Shown: positions 1-6,126, counted from the first letter of the stretch. The stretch is DNA of 7,088 bases from CAZYZQ01 sp964652075 (GCA_964652075.1 CAZYZQ010000100.1:1-7088); one strand, 5' to 3'. Made by a program: numbers and translations. Notes: generated by a model from the letters alone, not told the origin.

Positions 1-5
1 GCAAC

Positions 6-39
6 AAAAAACTCCCATGCTGACGCATGGGAGTTTTTT
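6..39. terminator. Bidirectional intrinsic terminator at left edge
   Basis: A perfect 15 bp inverted repeat (AAAAAACTCCCATGC, loop TGAC, GCATGGGAGTTTTTT) ends in a T6 run on the plus strand and, by symmetry, a T6 run on the minus strand. It can therefore stop transcription from either side. It lies beyond the terminator of the LacI gene, so it most likely ends a gene outside the window that reads rightward, and it also backs up termination of the minus-strand regulator. Confidence 0.88.
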
Positions 40-83
40 CATGAGATCTGCGGTGGGCATTTTATTCGGCGCAGGCATATTGG

Positions 84-123
84 AAAAGCAGGAGCAGCCC
101 TCTGGCTGGCTCCTGCCTTTTTT
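84..123. terminator. Terminator of the LacI-family gene (bidirectional form)
   Basis: GCAGGAGC (88-95) pairs with GCTCCTGC (109-116). An inner stem AGCC/GGCT continues across a one-base bulge to a CTCT loop. On the minus strand the stem is followed by TTTT (84-87), and on the plus strand by T6 (118-123). It overlaps the last base of the minus-strand gene's stop codon (122-124), the expected position for its intrinsic terminator. Confidence 0.75.
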
Positions 124-1129
124 ATCCCGCGAAGGCGGTCGCGGCGGGGCAGATCGTATAGTCGACGAACAGCTTCTGCCCCTTCTGGGCCTTGTTTTGA
201 ATCAGGCGGTCGAGCAGCCGTACACTCTCGTAGCCAAACAGGGAAAAGTCCTGCTTCACATAGTCGGCGCCGCAGAGCGTGCCGCCCGGGATCAGATCGA
301 GATCGAAGCCGGCTATGCGCATATCCTCCGGCACTCGCACGCCCCTTGCGGCAAGCGCCAGCCGGAACGCGACGACATCCTCCGCATGGGTGAAAAGCAG
401 CAGATCCGGCGCAGCCGGCCTGTCCAGCAGCGCGTCCACGCACGCCACGACCTGCCCCGGGTCCGTGCTGAGAACCTGCATACAGTCCAACACCGGCACA
501 CCGGCCTGTGCGCAGGCGTATTGGAAGCCCTCGATCCGGTTATTTTGCAGACTGGCTCTGGGGTCGTCGATCCGCTTTGTAATCACAACCGGACGCCGGC
601 AGCCGGCATCGAGCTGCCGCCGGGCGAGCGCAATCGCCGCCTGAAAATTGTCTGTGGAGACGGAAAAGGCGCCGTTGATCTTGAAGTACTGCCCGCACAG
701 CACAACCGGCATCCGCGCGAAGAGCGCCCGGTAATCCTCCTCCGGCACATTGGTGTTCAGGATCAGTCCAACCACATCCAGCCGCTTCTTCATCTGGTTG
801 GAGAGGAGCTTCTCAATGGTGCTGAACGGGTGCAGCAGCTCGTGCTTTGGAATATAGTAGGTGATCGGCACATAGCCGAGCTCGCGGGAACAGTAGGCAA
901 TTCCGTCGAAGATAGCGCTCCAATATCCGGTATTCGCGGTCACGGTTAAAATGGTGCGCTCCCCTGTGGGCTTTGACGCCCGCTCGGACGGGTGGTATTG
1001 GAATTTGTCCGCCGCCTGCATCACGCGCTGGCGCACCTCGGCAGATGCATAGGCCGAGTCATTCAGCACACGGGATACCGTGGCCGTTGAAACGCCGGCC
1101 TCCTTTGCAATATCTCGAATCGTCGCCAT
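122..1129 (-). CDS. LacI/GalR-family transcriptional regulator
   Basis: A 335-aa cytoplasmic DNA-binding repressor of typical LacI-family length. The N-terminal helix-turn-helix is clear at residues 3-22 (TIRDIAKEAGVSTATVSRVL), followed by the hinge signature YHPSERA (45-51). The rest is a periplasmic-binding-protein-like effector domain with family landmarks STDNFQAA, RIEGFQYACAQAG and VRVPEDMRIAGFD. These suggest a sugar or glycoside ligand, but the sequence does not say which. The ATG at 1129 was chosen over one 12 codons upstream because the HTH then begins at residue 3, as in the family, and because AGGAG (1136-1140, minus strand) sits 6 nt before it. Oddity: the hinge helix, usually AR.L, reads ASKPTGERT here, so the minor-groove leucine is missing. 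The gene is divergent from the MATE-CGD operon and probably controls it (inference from position). Confidence 0.95.
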   Translation of the reverse strand: MATIRDIAKEAGVSTATVSRVLNDSAYASAEVRQRVMQAADKFQYHPSERASKPTGERTILTVTANTGYWSAIFDGIAYCSRELGYVPITYYIPKHELLHPFSTIEKLLSNQMKKRLDVVGLILNTNVPEEDYRALFARMPVVLCGQYFKINGAFSVSTDNFQAAIALARRQLDAGCRRPVVITKRIDDPRASLQNNRIEGFQYACAQAGVPVLDCMQVLSTDPGQVVACVDALLDRPAAPDLLLFTHAEDVVAFRLALAARGVRVPEDMRIAGFDLDLIPGGTLCGADYVKQDFSLFGYESVRLLDRLIQNKAQKGQKLFVDYTICPAATAFAG

Positions 1130-1176
1130 AAGGTTCTCCTCATCCTTCCTGCCCTGACAGTGCATATCCTGTTTTT

Positions 1177-1205
1177 ATTTTATACCATCGCGGCGCGGAT
1201 TGCAA
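1177..1205 (-). promoter_or_regulatory. Predicted SigA promoter of the LacI-family gene
   Basis: Read on the minus strand: -35 TTGCAA (1205-1200), 17 nt spacer, -10 TAAAAT (1182-1177), about 48 nt upstream of the start codon. The -35 matches consensus at 4 of 6 bases and the -10 at 5 of 6. An overlapping TATAAA two bases upstream is an alternative -10 with a short 15 nt spacer. Confidence 0.55.
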
Positions 1206-1345
1206 GTTTTTGTTTCACCTTTTTGTTACATGCCATATGAGGGCGCCATGCTGCTCTTTCTCTCAAAGCTTGCCTTATCTGTTCTTATTCAGTTGTGCAA
1301 AATGCAAATTATTCCAGCCTGTTCTCGTCTTTATTTTTATATTTT

Positions 1346-1359
1346 CACGAAAAATCGTG
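1346..1359. promoter_or_regulatory. Candidate operator: inverted repeat upstream of the -35
   Basis: CACGA (1346-1350), AAAA, TCGTG (1355-1359) is a perfect 5+5 inverted repeat ending 10 bases before the -35 box of the operon promoter. Size and position suit a dimeric DNA-binding protein such as the divergent LacI-family regulator. It lacks the central CG typical of most LacI-family operators, so the link is tentative. Confidence 0.4.
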
Positions 1360-1369
1360 GGAATTTTGC

Positions 1370-1398
1370 TTGACAGCCTGTTTCGGTGGTGTTATACT
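1370..1398 (+). promoter_or_regulatory. Strong SigA promoter of the MATE-CGD operon
   Basis: -35 TTGACA (1370-1375) is a perfect consensus. A 17 nt spacer leads to -10 TATACT (1393-1398), 5 of 6, preceded by an extended -10 TG (1390-1391). Transcription should start near 1405, giving a leader of about 42 nt before the MATE start codon. A promoter this close to consensus usually needs a repressor, which fits the adjacent LacI-family gene. Confidence 0.85.
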
Positions 1399-1407
1399 TG
1401 ATGTAAG

Positions 1408-1438
1408 ATTTCAGGAAAATTTCCGTTGAATTTCAGGA
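1408..1438. repeat. Leader repeats: two ATTTCAGGA copies and an imperfect palindrome
   Basis: ATTTCAGGA occurs at 1408-1416 and again at 1430-1438, exactly 22 bp apart, about two helical turns. The second copy runs into the AGGAG ribosome binding site (1435-1439). Between them GGAAAATTTCC (1414-1424) is palindromic around A1419, and flanking TTCA (1410-1413) and TGAA (1427-1430) extend it imperfectly. All of this lies just downstream of the predicted transcription start, a place where a repressor could block transcription. Confidence 0.45.
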
Positions 1439-1446
1439 GTTGTTAC

Positions 1447-2829
1447 ATGAAACAAAAGGCGGTTAAAATGCAGCTGACGCAGGGGCCTGTCGCAAAAACA
1501 TTGCTTCTTTTCGCCCTGCCCTTCATGTTATCGTCTCTGTTGCAGACGCTTTACAGCACGGTCGATACCATTGTTGTCGGCCAATTTGTCGGCTCGGCGG
1601 GGCTTTCCGCCGTCTCTGTTTCCGCGAATCTGGTCAATCTGAGCATCACGCTGTGCATGGGCTTTTCCACGGCAGGGCAGATCCTGATCGCGCAGTGTGT
1701 CGGCGCGACGCAAACGCAGCGGATCAAGGACATCATCGTTTCTCTGGCGGCCGCCGTCTGTGTCGTTTCTGTTGTCATCGGCGCCGTCCTGCTCGTTTTT
1801 CTCAACCCGATCCTGCGGCTGCTGAGCACCCCGCCCGAGGCGTTTCAGATGGCGCGGCAATACATGATCGTATGCGCCTGCGGGATCCTGTTCACCGGCC
1901 TGTATAATCTGGCCTCCGCCATTTTCCGCGGGCTGGGCGACAGCCGCCGCCCCTTCCTCTTTATTGCGATTTCCTCCCTGTGCAATCTGGTGCTGGATCT
2001 GCTGTTTGTGGGGCTGTTCCATCTGTCCACATTCGGCGCGGCGCTGGCAACCGTTCTGAGCCAGCTGATCTCCGTTGTGTTCAGCGCGGTCTTCCTGATC
2101 CGCAACCGGGCGCAGTATTATCTCGCCTTCCCGCTCCGGCAGCTGCGCGTCTCCGCCCGCGAGCTGAAAATGCTCATCCGGCTCGGCGTTCCGCTGATGC
2201 TCTCGAGCAGCGCGGTGTCCGTCTCCAGCCTGTTTGTATCGCGCTTTGTGAACCAGCTGGGCGTCACCGTCTCGGCCGCGTTCGGCGTCGGGCAGAAGCT
2301 ATCGCAGATCCCGAACATCCTGACACAGGCCGTCGGACAGGGCGCGACCGCCATGATCGGGCAGAATCTGGGCGCGAGGAAGTTTGAGCGCGTACGCGCA
2401 ACCGTCCGCTGGGCCCTGATTGTAAATCTGATTTGCAGCTGCGGGTTTGCCGCCGTCTGCCTGTGCTTCCCGCGGCTCTCGTTCCGCCTGTTCACACAGG
2501 ACGCAAGCGTGTTGGACTATGCGCTGACCTGGAATATCGCGATGGCAATCGGCGCGCCCGCAATGGCGATGCTGTTCCCGTTCAACGGCCTGATTCAGGC
2601 CGTGGGCGACACGAAAATCACAATGGCGATCGGGATTTCGGACGCGTTTGTCGGCAGAGTGCTGCTGACGCTTCTGCTCGGGATCACCTTCCATCTGGGC
2701 GCGGTCGGCTTCTTTGTCGGCTTTACCCTCGCCACCTATATCTCCGTCATCCCGGCGGTCTGTTACTATCTGTTTGTTCCCTGGGAGCGGCGCGGCATCC
2801 ACGGCGCGCAGCCGCAGACCCAGGAATAA
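1447..2829 (+). CDS. MATE-family multidrug/metabolite efflux transporter
   Basis: A 460-aa inner-membrane protein of normal MATE length with about 12 hydrophobic segments in two homologous halves. MATE pumps export cationic drugs, flavonoid-like and other organic compounds using a Na+ or H+ gradient. Visible signatures are FALPFMLSSLLQTLYSTVD with Asp40 in TM1, VGQFVG (44-49), IAQCVGA (81-87), FRGLGDSRRP (160-169), the second-half counterparts GQGATAMIGQNLGA (297-310), and QAVGDTK (384-390). The ATG at 1447 was preferred over an upstream in-frame TTG (1426) because AGGAG (1435-1439) lies 7 nt before it and the TTG has no such site. It is the first gene of the predicted operon, 33 bp ahead of the CGD beta gene. 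Substrate cannot be read from sequence; export of an aglycone released by the downstream enzymes is my inference. Confidence 0.95.
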   Translation: MKQKAVKMQLTQGPVAKTLLLFALPFMLSSLLQTLYSTVDTIVVGQFVGSAGLSAVSVSANLVNLSITLCMGFSTAGQILIAQCVGATQTQRIKDIIVSLAAAVCVVSVVIGAVLLVFLNPILRLLSTPPEAFQMARQYMIVCACGILFTGLYNLASAIFRGLGDSRRPFLFIAISSLCNLVLDLLFVGLFHLSTFGAALATVLSQLISVVFSAVFLIRNRAQYYLAFPLRQLRVSARELKMLIRLGVPLMLSSSAVSVSSLFVSRFVNQLGVTVSAAFGVGQKLSQIPNILTQAVGQGATAMIGQNLGARKFERVRATVRWALIVNLICSCGFAAVCLCFPRLSFRLFTQDASVLDYALTWNIAMAIGAPAMAMLFPFNGLIQAVGDTKITMAIGISDAFVGRVLLTLLLGITFHLGAVGFFVGFTLATYISVIPAVCYYLFVPWERRGIHGAQPQTQE

Positions 2830-2862
2830 AAAACGCAATGCGGAAAGGAGTCTTTATCTTTT

Positions 2863-3288
2863 ATGATCGAGTACAGGAAGTATTTACTCTGCGATGATCC
2901 GGTGCGGAACGTGACAGAGGGCGGCAAAACCATCGGGTTCTGCCTGAAGCTCAACCACGAGTCCTACAAGGGCATCCGCCTGTCCTACCTCACGGACATT
3001 GTGGTGATTCTGGACGGCGCGGAGTACCGTCTGCGCGACGCGTCCGTGACGTTTACAATCGGAAGCGGCAGTTTCACCGCCGCCGAAATGACGACCATGG
3101 CATGGCACCGCTGGAACTTCTGCGAGAAAGCCGAGCTGTTCGTCCCGCTGGAGGGCGGTATCACCCCCGGCAGGCACCACATCGCGGCGGCGTACAGCTG
3201 CCGGGATATGCACGGCGGTCAGGGGAAGTATCTGGGCGGCCAGCGCGATATCGTAATGGGCGAATGTGAGGAGGCGGCGGTATGTTGA
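2863..3288 (+). CDS. C-glycoside deglycosidase beta subunit-like protein (CGDB, DUF6379)
   Basis: A 141-aa soluble protein without signal peptide or membrane segment. Its pattern fits the CGDB/DUF6379 family as I remember it: GFCLKLNHESYKGIRLS (25-41) followed by a DIVVILDG strand (45-52), then RWNFCEKAELFVPLEGGI (83-100) with TPGRHHI (101-107). In characterised C-glycoside deglycosidases this small beta-rich subunit pairs with a metal-dependent TIM-barrel subunit to cut the C-C bond of 3-oxo-C-glycosides. Here the next gene encodes exactly such a TIM barrel, and the reading frames overlap by 7 nt (ATGTTGA), which supports stoichiometric co-translation. The ribosome binding site AAAGGAG (2844-2850) has a long 12 nt spacer, and no other start codon fits better. 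I recognise the family from pattern only; some members may act on other 3-oxo-glycosides. Confidence 0.8.
   Translation: MIEYRKYLLCDDPVRNVTEGGKTIGFCLKLNHESYKGIRLSYLTDIVVILDGAEYRLRDASVTFTIGSGSFTAAEMTTMAWHRWNFCEKAELFVPLEGGITPGRHHIAAAYSCRDMHGGQGKYLGGQRDIVMGECEEAAVC
3268..3274 (+). promoter_or_regulatory. Ribosome binding site of CGD alpha inside the beta gene
   Basis: GAGGAGG lies 7 nt before the ATG at 3282, within the last codons of the beta gene. The start codon precedes the beta stop (TGA 3286-3288), giving a 7 nt overlap that suggests coupled translation of the two subunits. It also fixes the alpha start codon. Confidence 0.85.
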
Positions 3289-4355
3289 ATTTAGGTGTAA
3301 CCCTGTACAGCTTCCAGGACGATTACAGGCTCGGAAGAATGACGTTGGAGCAGAGCTTGGCCTTTCTGTCCTCCATTGGGGCCAAGGGCGTGGAGATCGT
3401 ACCGGAGCAGACCATGACGGACGTCCAGTACGAGACGATCGACGACAACTTCGTCGCGCAGTGGAAGGACTGGATGCAGCAATACGGACTGGTCCCCACC
3501 AACTGCAACCTCTACGACGACTATGACATGTTCGCAAACCGCTACCTGACGGAGGACGAACGCTTCGACGAGTTCAAGCACGGCATGCTGGTGGCCGAGG
3601 CGCTCGGCTTCAAGTCGGTGCGCGGCTGCCCGGATATGCCGAACTCGCTGCTTGAGCGCTGCATCCGGGTCGCGGAGGATCACGGCATCGTCATCTCCGT
3701 CGAGGTGCACGCCCCCTTCTCCCTGAAGTCGACGTGGATGCAGAACTGGTTTGACATCATCGAGAAAACCGGCACGAAATACGCGGGCATCCACCCCGAC
3801 GCGGCCATCTTTACCCACGCGCCGCAGGAGCGCGAGATCCGCAACGCGCTGGCGGCCGGCGCCAAGCCGGAGATCATCGCCTACATCCGCGAGGCCTACG
3901 CCAAGAACGCGGAAAAGCGCGCAAGGGAAAAAGAGATGCTTGTCTTCGGCCGCTACTTCGACACCAAGGGCTACTGCGCGGACGAGATGGCCGAAACCAT
4001 CCGCAGCATGGGCGGCTCCGAGATCGAGCTGTCCTTCGCGGGCCGCCTGACCTGCGACGATCCCGCATGGATCGTGGAGTACGGCAAGTACATCAAGCAC
4101 TTCCACGGCAAGTTCTACAGCATGGAGCCGGACGGCAATGGTGGCTTCTACGACCCGTCCATCGACAACCGGGGCATCGTCAAAGCGCTGCTCGAGATCG
4201 GCTATACCGGCTACATCTCCACGGAATTCGAGGGCCAGCACCCCTATCATGACTGCGCCGTGAAGGAGGACTGCCCGGCCGGCACCGAGATGGTGAAGCA
4301 GCACCACGCGCTCTACCGCAGGCTGGAAGAGGAGCTCCGCAATGGGCAGCTCTGA
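3282..4355 (+). CDS. C-glycoside deglycosidase alpha subunit-like TIM-barrel protein
   Basis: A 357-aa cytoplasmic protein of the sugar phosphate isomerase/epimerase (xylose-isomerase-like TIM barrel, AP_endonuc_2) superfamily. Likely divalent-metal ligands sit at strand ends in the usual order: Glu141 in VEVHAP, Asp173 in HPDAAIF, His273 or His275 in KHFHGKFY, and Glu315 in YISTEFEG. His143 in the EVHAP motif is a plausible catalytic base. These motifs, together with the adjacent CGDB gene, point to the alpha subunit of a C-glycoside deglycosidase, which removes the aglycone from 3-oxo-C-glucosides (and, for some members, 3-oxo-O-glycosides) using Mn2+ or a similar metal. The start is set by GAGGAGG 7 nt upstream and the overlap with the beta gene. 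A plain sugar isomerase or epimerase is the main alternative, made less likely by the partner gene. No oxidoreductase to make the 3-oxo substrate is encoded nearby. Confidence 0.8.
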   Translation: MLNLGVTLYSFQDDYRLGRMTLEQSLAFLSSIGAKGVEIVPEQTMTDVQYETIDDNFVAQWKDWMQQYGLVPTNCNLYDDYDMFANRYLTEDERFDEFKHGMLVAEALGFKSVRGCPDMPNSLLERCIRVAEDHGIVISVEVHAPFSLKSTWMQNWFDIIEKTGTKYAGIHPDAAIFTHAPQEREIRNALAAGAKPEIIAYIREAYAKNAEKRAREKEMLVFGRYFDTKGYCADEMAETIRSMGGSEIELSFAGRLTCDDPAWIVEYGKYIKHFHGKFYSMEPDGNGGFYDPSIDNRGIVKALLEIGYTGYISTEFEGQHPYHDCAVKEDCPAGTEMVKQHHALYRRLEEELRNGQL

Positions 4356-4381
4356 CCGCCGCAGCTTTCCCTTATCGCGTC

Positions 4382-4394
4382 ATTGTTCCACAAT
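4382..4394. repeat. Short inverted repeat ahead of the lipoprotein gene
   Basis: ATTGT (4382-4386), TCC, ACAAT (4390-4394) is a perfect 5+5 palindrome in the 61 nt gap between the TIM-barrel gene and the lipoprotein gene. It resembles half-sites of some LacI-family operators but is short. No convincing promoter or terminator was found in this gap, so the lipoprotein is probably read through from the upstream operon. Confidence 0.3.
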
Positions 4395-4402
4395 TTACAA
4401 AT

Positions 4403-4409
4403 AGGAGGT
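4403..4409 (+). promoter_or_regulatory. Consensus ribosome binding site of the lipoprotein gene
   Basis: AGGAGGT is a full match to the anti-Shine-Dalgarno sequence with a 7 nt spacer to ATG 4417. It is the strongest translation signal in the window, consistent with the high expression typical of binding lipoproteins. Confidence 0.85.
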
Positions 4410-4416
4410 CACAAAA

Positions 4417-5640
4417 ATGAAACAGTTTCTTGCCCTGCTCCTGGTCGCGGCGATGTGTCTGGCGGTTCTCGCCGCCTGCGCATCCAAGCAGGCCACGGAG
4501 GATCCCGAAACGGAGCCGCCGCAAACGGATGCCCCTGAAGCCCCCGACGACAGCGGTGAAGACACCCAGCCGCCCGCAGAGGCCGAGGAGCCTGAGGCCG
4601 ACGAAGGCGACGCGGACGAAGAGGACGAAGAGATGAAAGAAATCTCCATGGCTTACTTCGACGTCATGGGCTGCAACAGCAACTCGAACAACACCGACCG
4701 CATCAACAGCGCCATCAACGCAATCACCGAATCCGAGTACAACCTGCACATCGACATCCTCTGGTGGGATCCCGGTATCTATCTGACGCAGCTGTCTCTG
4801 GGCGCCTCCACCGGCGACCTGCCCGACATCGTCTGCGGCTTCCCGATGTACTCCGCCGCCAATATGCAGGCCAGCGGTGAGCTTCTGGACATCAGCCCGT
4901 ATCTGAGCCTTGACTGTGCGCAGGGCCTCTTGTCCGAGGTTGGCCAGTATCTGGGCGCCTTCACCATCAACGGCGGCATCTACGGCGTCCCCGCCTCCCG
5001 CATCTACACCTCCCAGTTCTATATCATCATGCGTAAGGATATGCTGGATGAGATGGGCCTGACGGAGAAAGCGCAGAATATGACGACCTGGACAGAATAC
5101 GAGGAGATTCTGGCCGCCGTCAAGGCAAATTACGACTCGATCTGGCCGATCTCCAAGAGCGGCGACAAGAGCGTTTTCGCAAACAACTCCGTCCGTTGGA
5201 CAAGCCTGCCCGAGCGCGGCGCGTTCAGCGACCACTACCTGACGGACAATCTGAGCGACCTGTCCGGCTTTCTGGAGTCCGACGACGCGGGCAACGTTCT
5301 GCTCTGCTATGAGAACGAGTACTGGCTCGACGCCTGCAAGGTCGCGGCGGAATGGAACAACAACGGCTGGCTGTATCCGGACGGCGCTTACTCGATGGAG
5401 CACGCCGACTCCCTGATGAAGCAGGGCGTCCAGTTCTCCGACATTCAGGCCTCCGAGGTCGGCATCGAATCCTCCAAGGCCAACGCAACCGGCTTTGAGG
5501 TTGTCTGCACACAGATCAGCTCCGGCATGGTCAAGACCGCCTCTCTGAACTCGTGGGGCTGCGCGCTGAGCAGCAACTGCGAGGAGCCGGAAGCGGCCCT
5601 GCGCTTCGTCTCCGCCATGTTCACGGACTCCCGATTATGA
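4417..5640 (+). CDS. Extracellular solute-binding lipoprotein, N-terminal part (frameshifted)
   Basis: First 407 codons of an ABC-type family 1 solute-binding protein. Residues 1-20 form a lipoprotein signal peptide with lipobox LAAC, so Cys21 would be lipidated and the protein anchored on the outer face of the membrane. Residues 27-72 are an unusually acidic linker with 23 Asp/Glu and no Lys or Arg. The binding fold begins near 75 and shows STGDLPDIVCGFP (131-143), then NGGIYGVPAS and YIIMRKDMLDEMGL, all typical of sugar-binding members. The frame ends at TGA 5638-5640 right after MFTDS, where the fold is unfinished; the missing C-terminal lobe continues in the -1 frame to 6056. One extra base in the CCC at 5630-5632 would restore a 546-aa protein. 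It may bind the glycoside handled by the CGD pair (inference). No permease or ATPase gene is in the window. Confidence 0.88.
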   Translation: MKQFLALLLVAAMCLAVLAACASKQATEDPETEPPQTDAPEAPDDSGEDTQPPAEAEEPEADEGDADEEDEEMKEISMAYFDVMGCNSNSNNTDRINSAINAITESEYNLHIDILWWDPGIYLTQLSLGASTGDLPDIVCGFPMYSAANMQASGELLDISPYLSLDCAQGLLSEVGQYLGAFTINGGIYGVPASRIYTSQFYIIMRKDMLDEMGLTEKAQNMTTWTEYEEILAAVKANYDSIWPISKSGDKSVFANNSVRWTSLPERGAFSDHYLTDNLSDLSGFLESDDAGNVLLCYENEYWLDACKVAAEWNNNGWLYPDGAYSMEHADSLMKQGVQFSDIQASEVGIESSKANATGFEVVCTQISSGMVKTASLNSWGCALSSNCEEPEAALRFVSAMFTDSRL

Positions 5641-6056
5641 ACCTGCTCGCGTGGGGCGAGGAGGGCACCGACTATGTGGTCAACGAAAACGGCGAGGCCA
5701 GCTACGGCGATCTGGATCACAACAATGTCTATCACAGCTGTGACTGGCCGGTCGGCAGCCAGTTCCTGATCCTCCCGTGGGAGGGCCAGGGCGGCGACTT
5801 CCGCGTGACCTCCAAGGCGCTCAACGACGGCGCGGAGAACTCCCCGTATCTGGGCTTTGCCGCCGACGCCAGCGGCCTTGACCAGATCTTCGCCTCCATC
5901 TCCTCTGTCTCGGAGGAATATACCGGCATCATGACCGGCGGCTACTATACCGATCAGATCCTGAGTGATATGACGGCCAAGATGGAAGCCGCGGGCATCC
6001 GGGACTATGTTGCGGCCTTCCAGAGCCAGCTCGACGCGTGGCTTGCCGCTCAATAG
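5637..6056 (+). pseudogene. C-terminal part of the solute-binding protein in shifted frame
   Basis: This frame carries the missing C-terminal lobe. It opens with MNLLAWGEEGTDYVVNENG, a region resembling the C-terminal (DUF3502-like) part of family 1 binding proteins, and ends at TAG 6054-6056 after an amphipathic helix DYVAAFQSQLDAWLAAQ, a normal end for the family. The frame is already coding-like immediately 5' of the ATG, so this is a continuation and not an independent gene. The ATG (5637-5639) overlaps the upstream TGA as ATGA, so re-initiation could in principle make a separate C-terminal peptide, but no ribosome binding site precedes it. A real one-base deletion or a sequencing error in the C-run both explain it. 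Confidence 0.8.
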
Positions 6057-6089
6057 CGCTCCTTTTCTCATTTTTCCCCCCCTTCTTGG

Positions 6090-6118
6090 GCCCGCCGCGG
6101 ATGTATCCCGCGGCGGGC
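6090..6118. terminator. GC-rich hairpin after the lipoprotein gene
   Basis: GCCCGCCGCGG (6090-6100), loop ATGTATC, CCGCGGCGGGC (6108-6118) is a perfect 11 bp stem 33 nt after the stop codon. It is very stable but is not followed by a T-run on either strand, so it is not a classic intrinsic terminator by itself. It could protect the 3' end of the mRNA or work together with the hairpin directly downstream. Confidence 0.55.
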
Positions 6119-6126
6119 TCGACGTT

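Larger units (their letters stand above)
1130..1446. other. Divergent AT-rich control region between regulator and operon
   Basis: These 317 bases separate the minus-strand regulator from the plus-strand operon. They are clearly more AT-rich than the flanking genes. They contain a promoter facing each way (1177-1205 minus; 1370-1398 plus), two ribosome binding sites, an inverted repeat just upstream of the operon's -35, an imperfect inverted repeat and a direct repeat in the 5' leader, and a short tandem TGCAAAA/TGCAAAT at 1296-1309. A short open frame at 1210-1401 has no ribosome binding site and overlaps the promoter, so I do not regard it as a gene. I saw no riboswitch or terminator here. 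Confidence 0.7.

Noticed and set aside
17..949. 310-codon plus-strand open frame antisense to the LacI-family gene
   Set aside because: No family signature and low-complexity composition typical of an antisense shadow; the minus-strand HTH regulator with ribosome binding site, promoter and terminator is clearly the real gene, and this frame starts inside a terminator stem.
1346..1359. CcpA cre site
   Set aside because: The repeat does not match the cre consensus TGWAANCGNTNWCA; no good cre match was seen elsewhere in the control region.
1210..1401. 63-codon plus-strand frame in the divergent region
   Set aside because: No ribosome binding site, AT-rich non-coding composition, and it contains the -35 and -10 boxes of the operon promoter.
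3291..4307. 338-codon minus-strand open frame opposite the TIM-barrel gene
   Set aside because: A by-product of GC-rich codon usage in the sense gene; no recognisable motifs, and the sense protein has conserved metal-site motifs.
4372..5403. 343-codon minus-strand open frame opposite the lipoprotein gene
   Set aside because: Val/Ala/Gly/Arg-rich shadow translation; the sense strand has a signal peptide, lipobox and perfect ribosome binding site.
5626..5640. Programmed -1 ribosomal frameshift in the lipoprotein gene
   Set aside because: The site lacks a slippery heptamer and no strong stimulatory stem was evident just downstream; a missing C in a short C-run is simpler.
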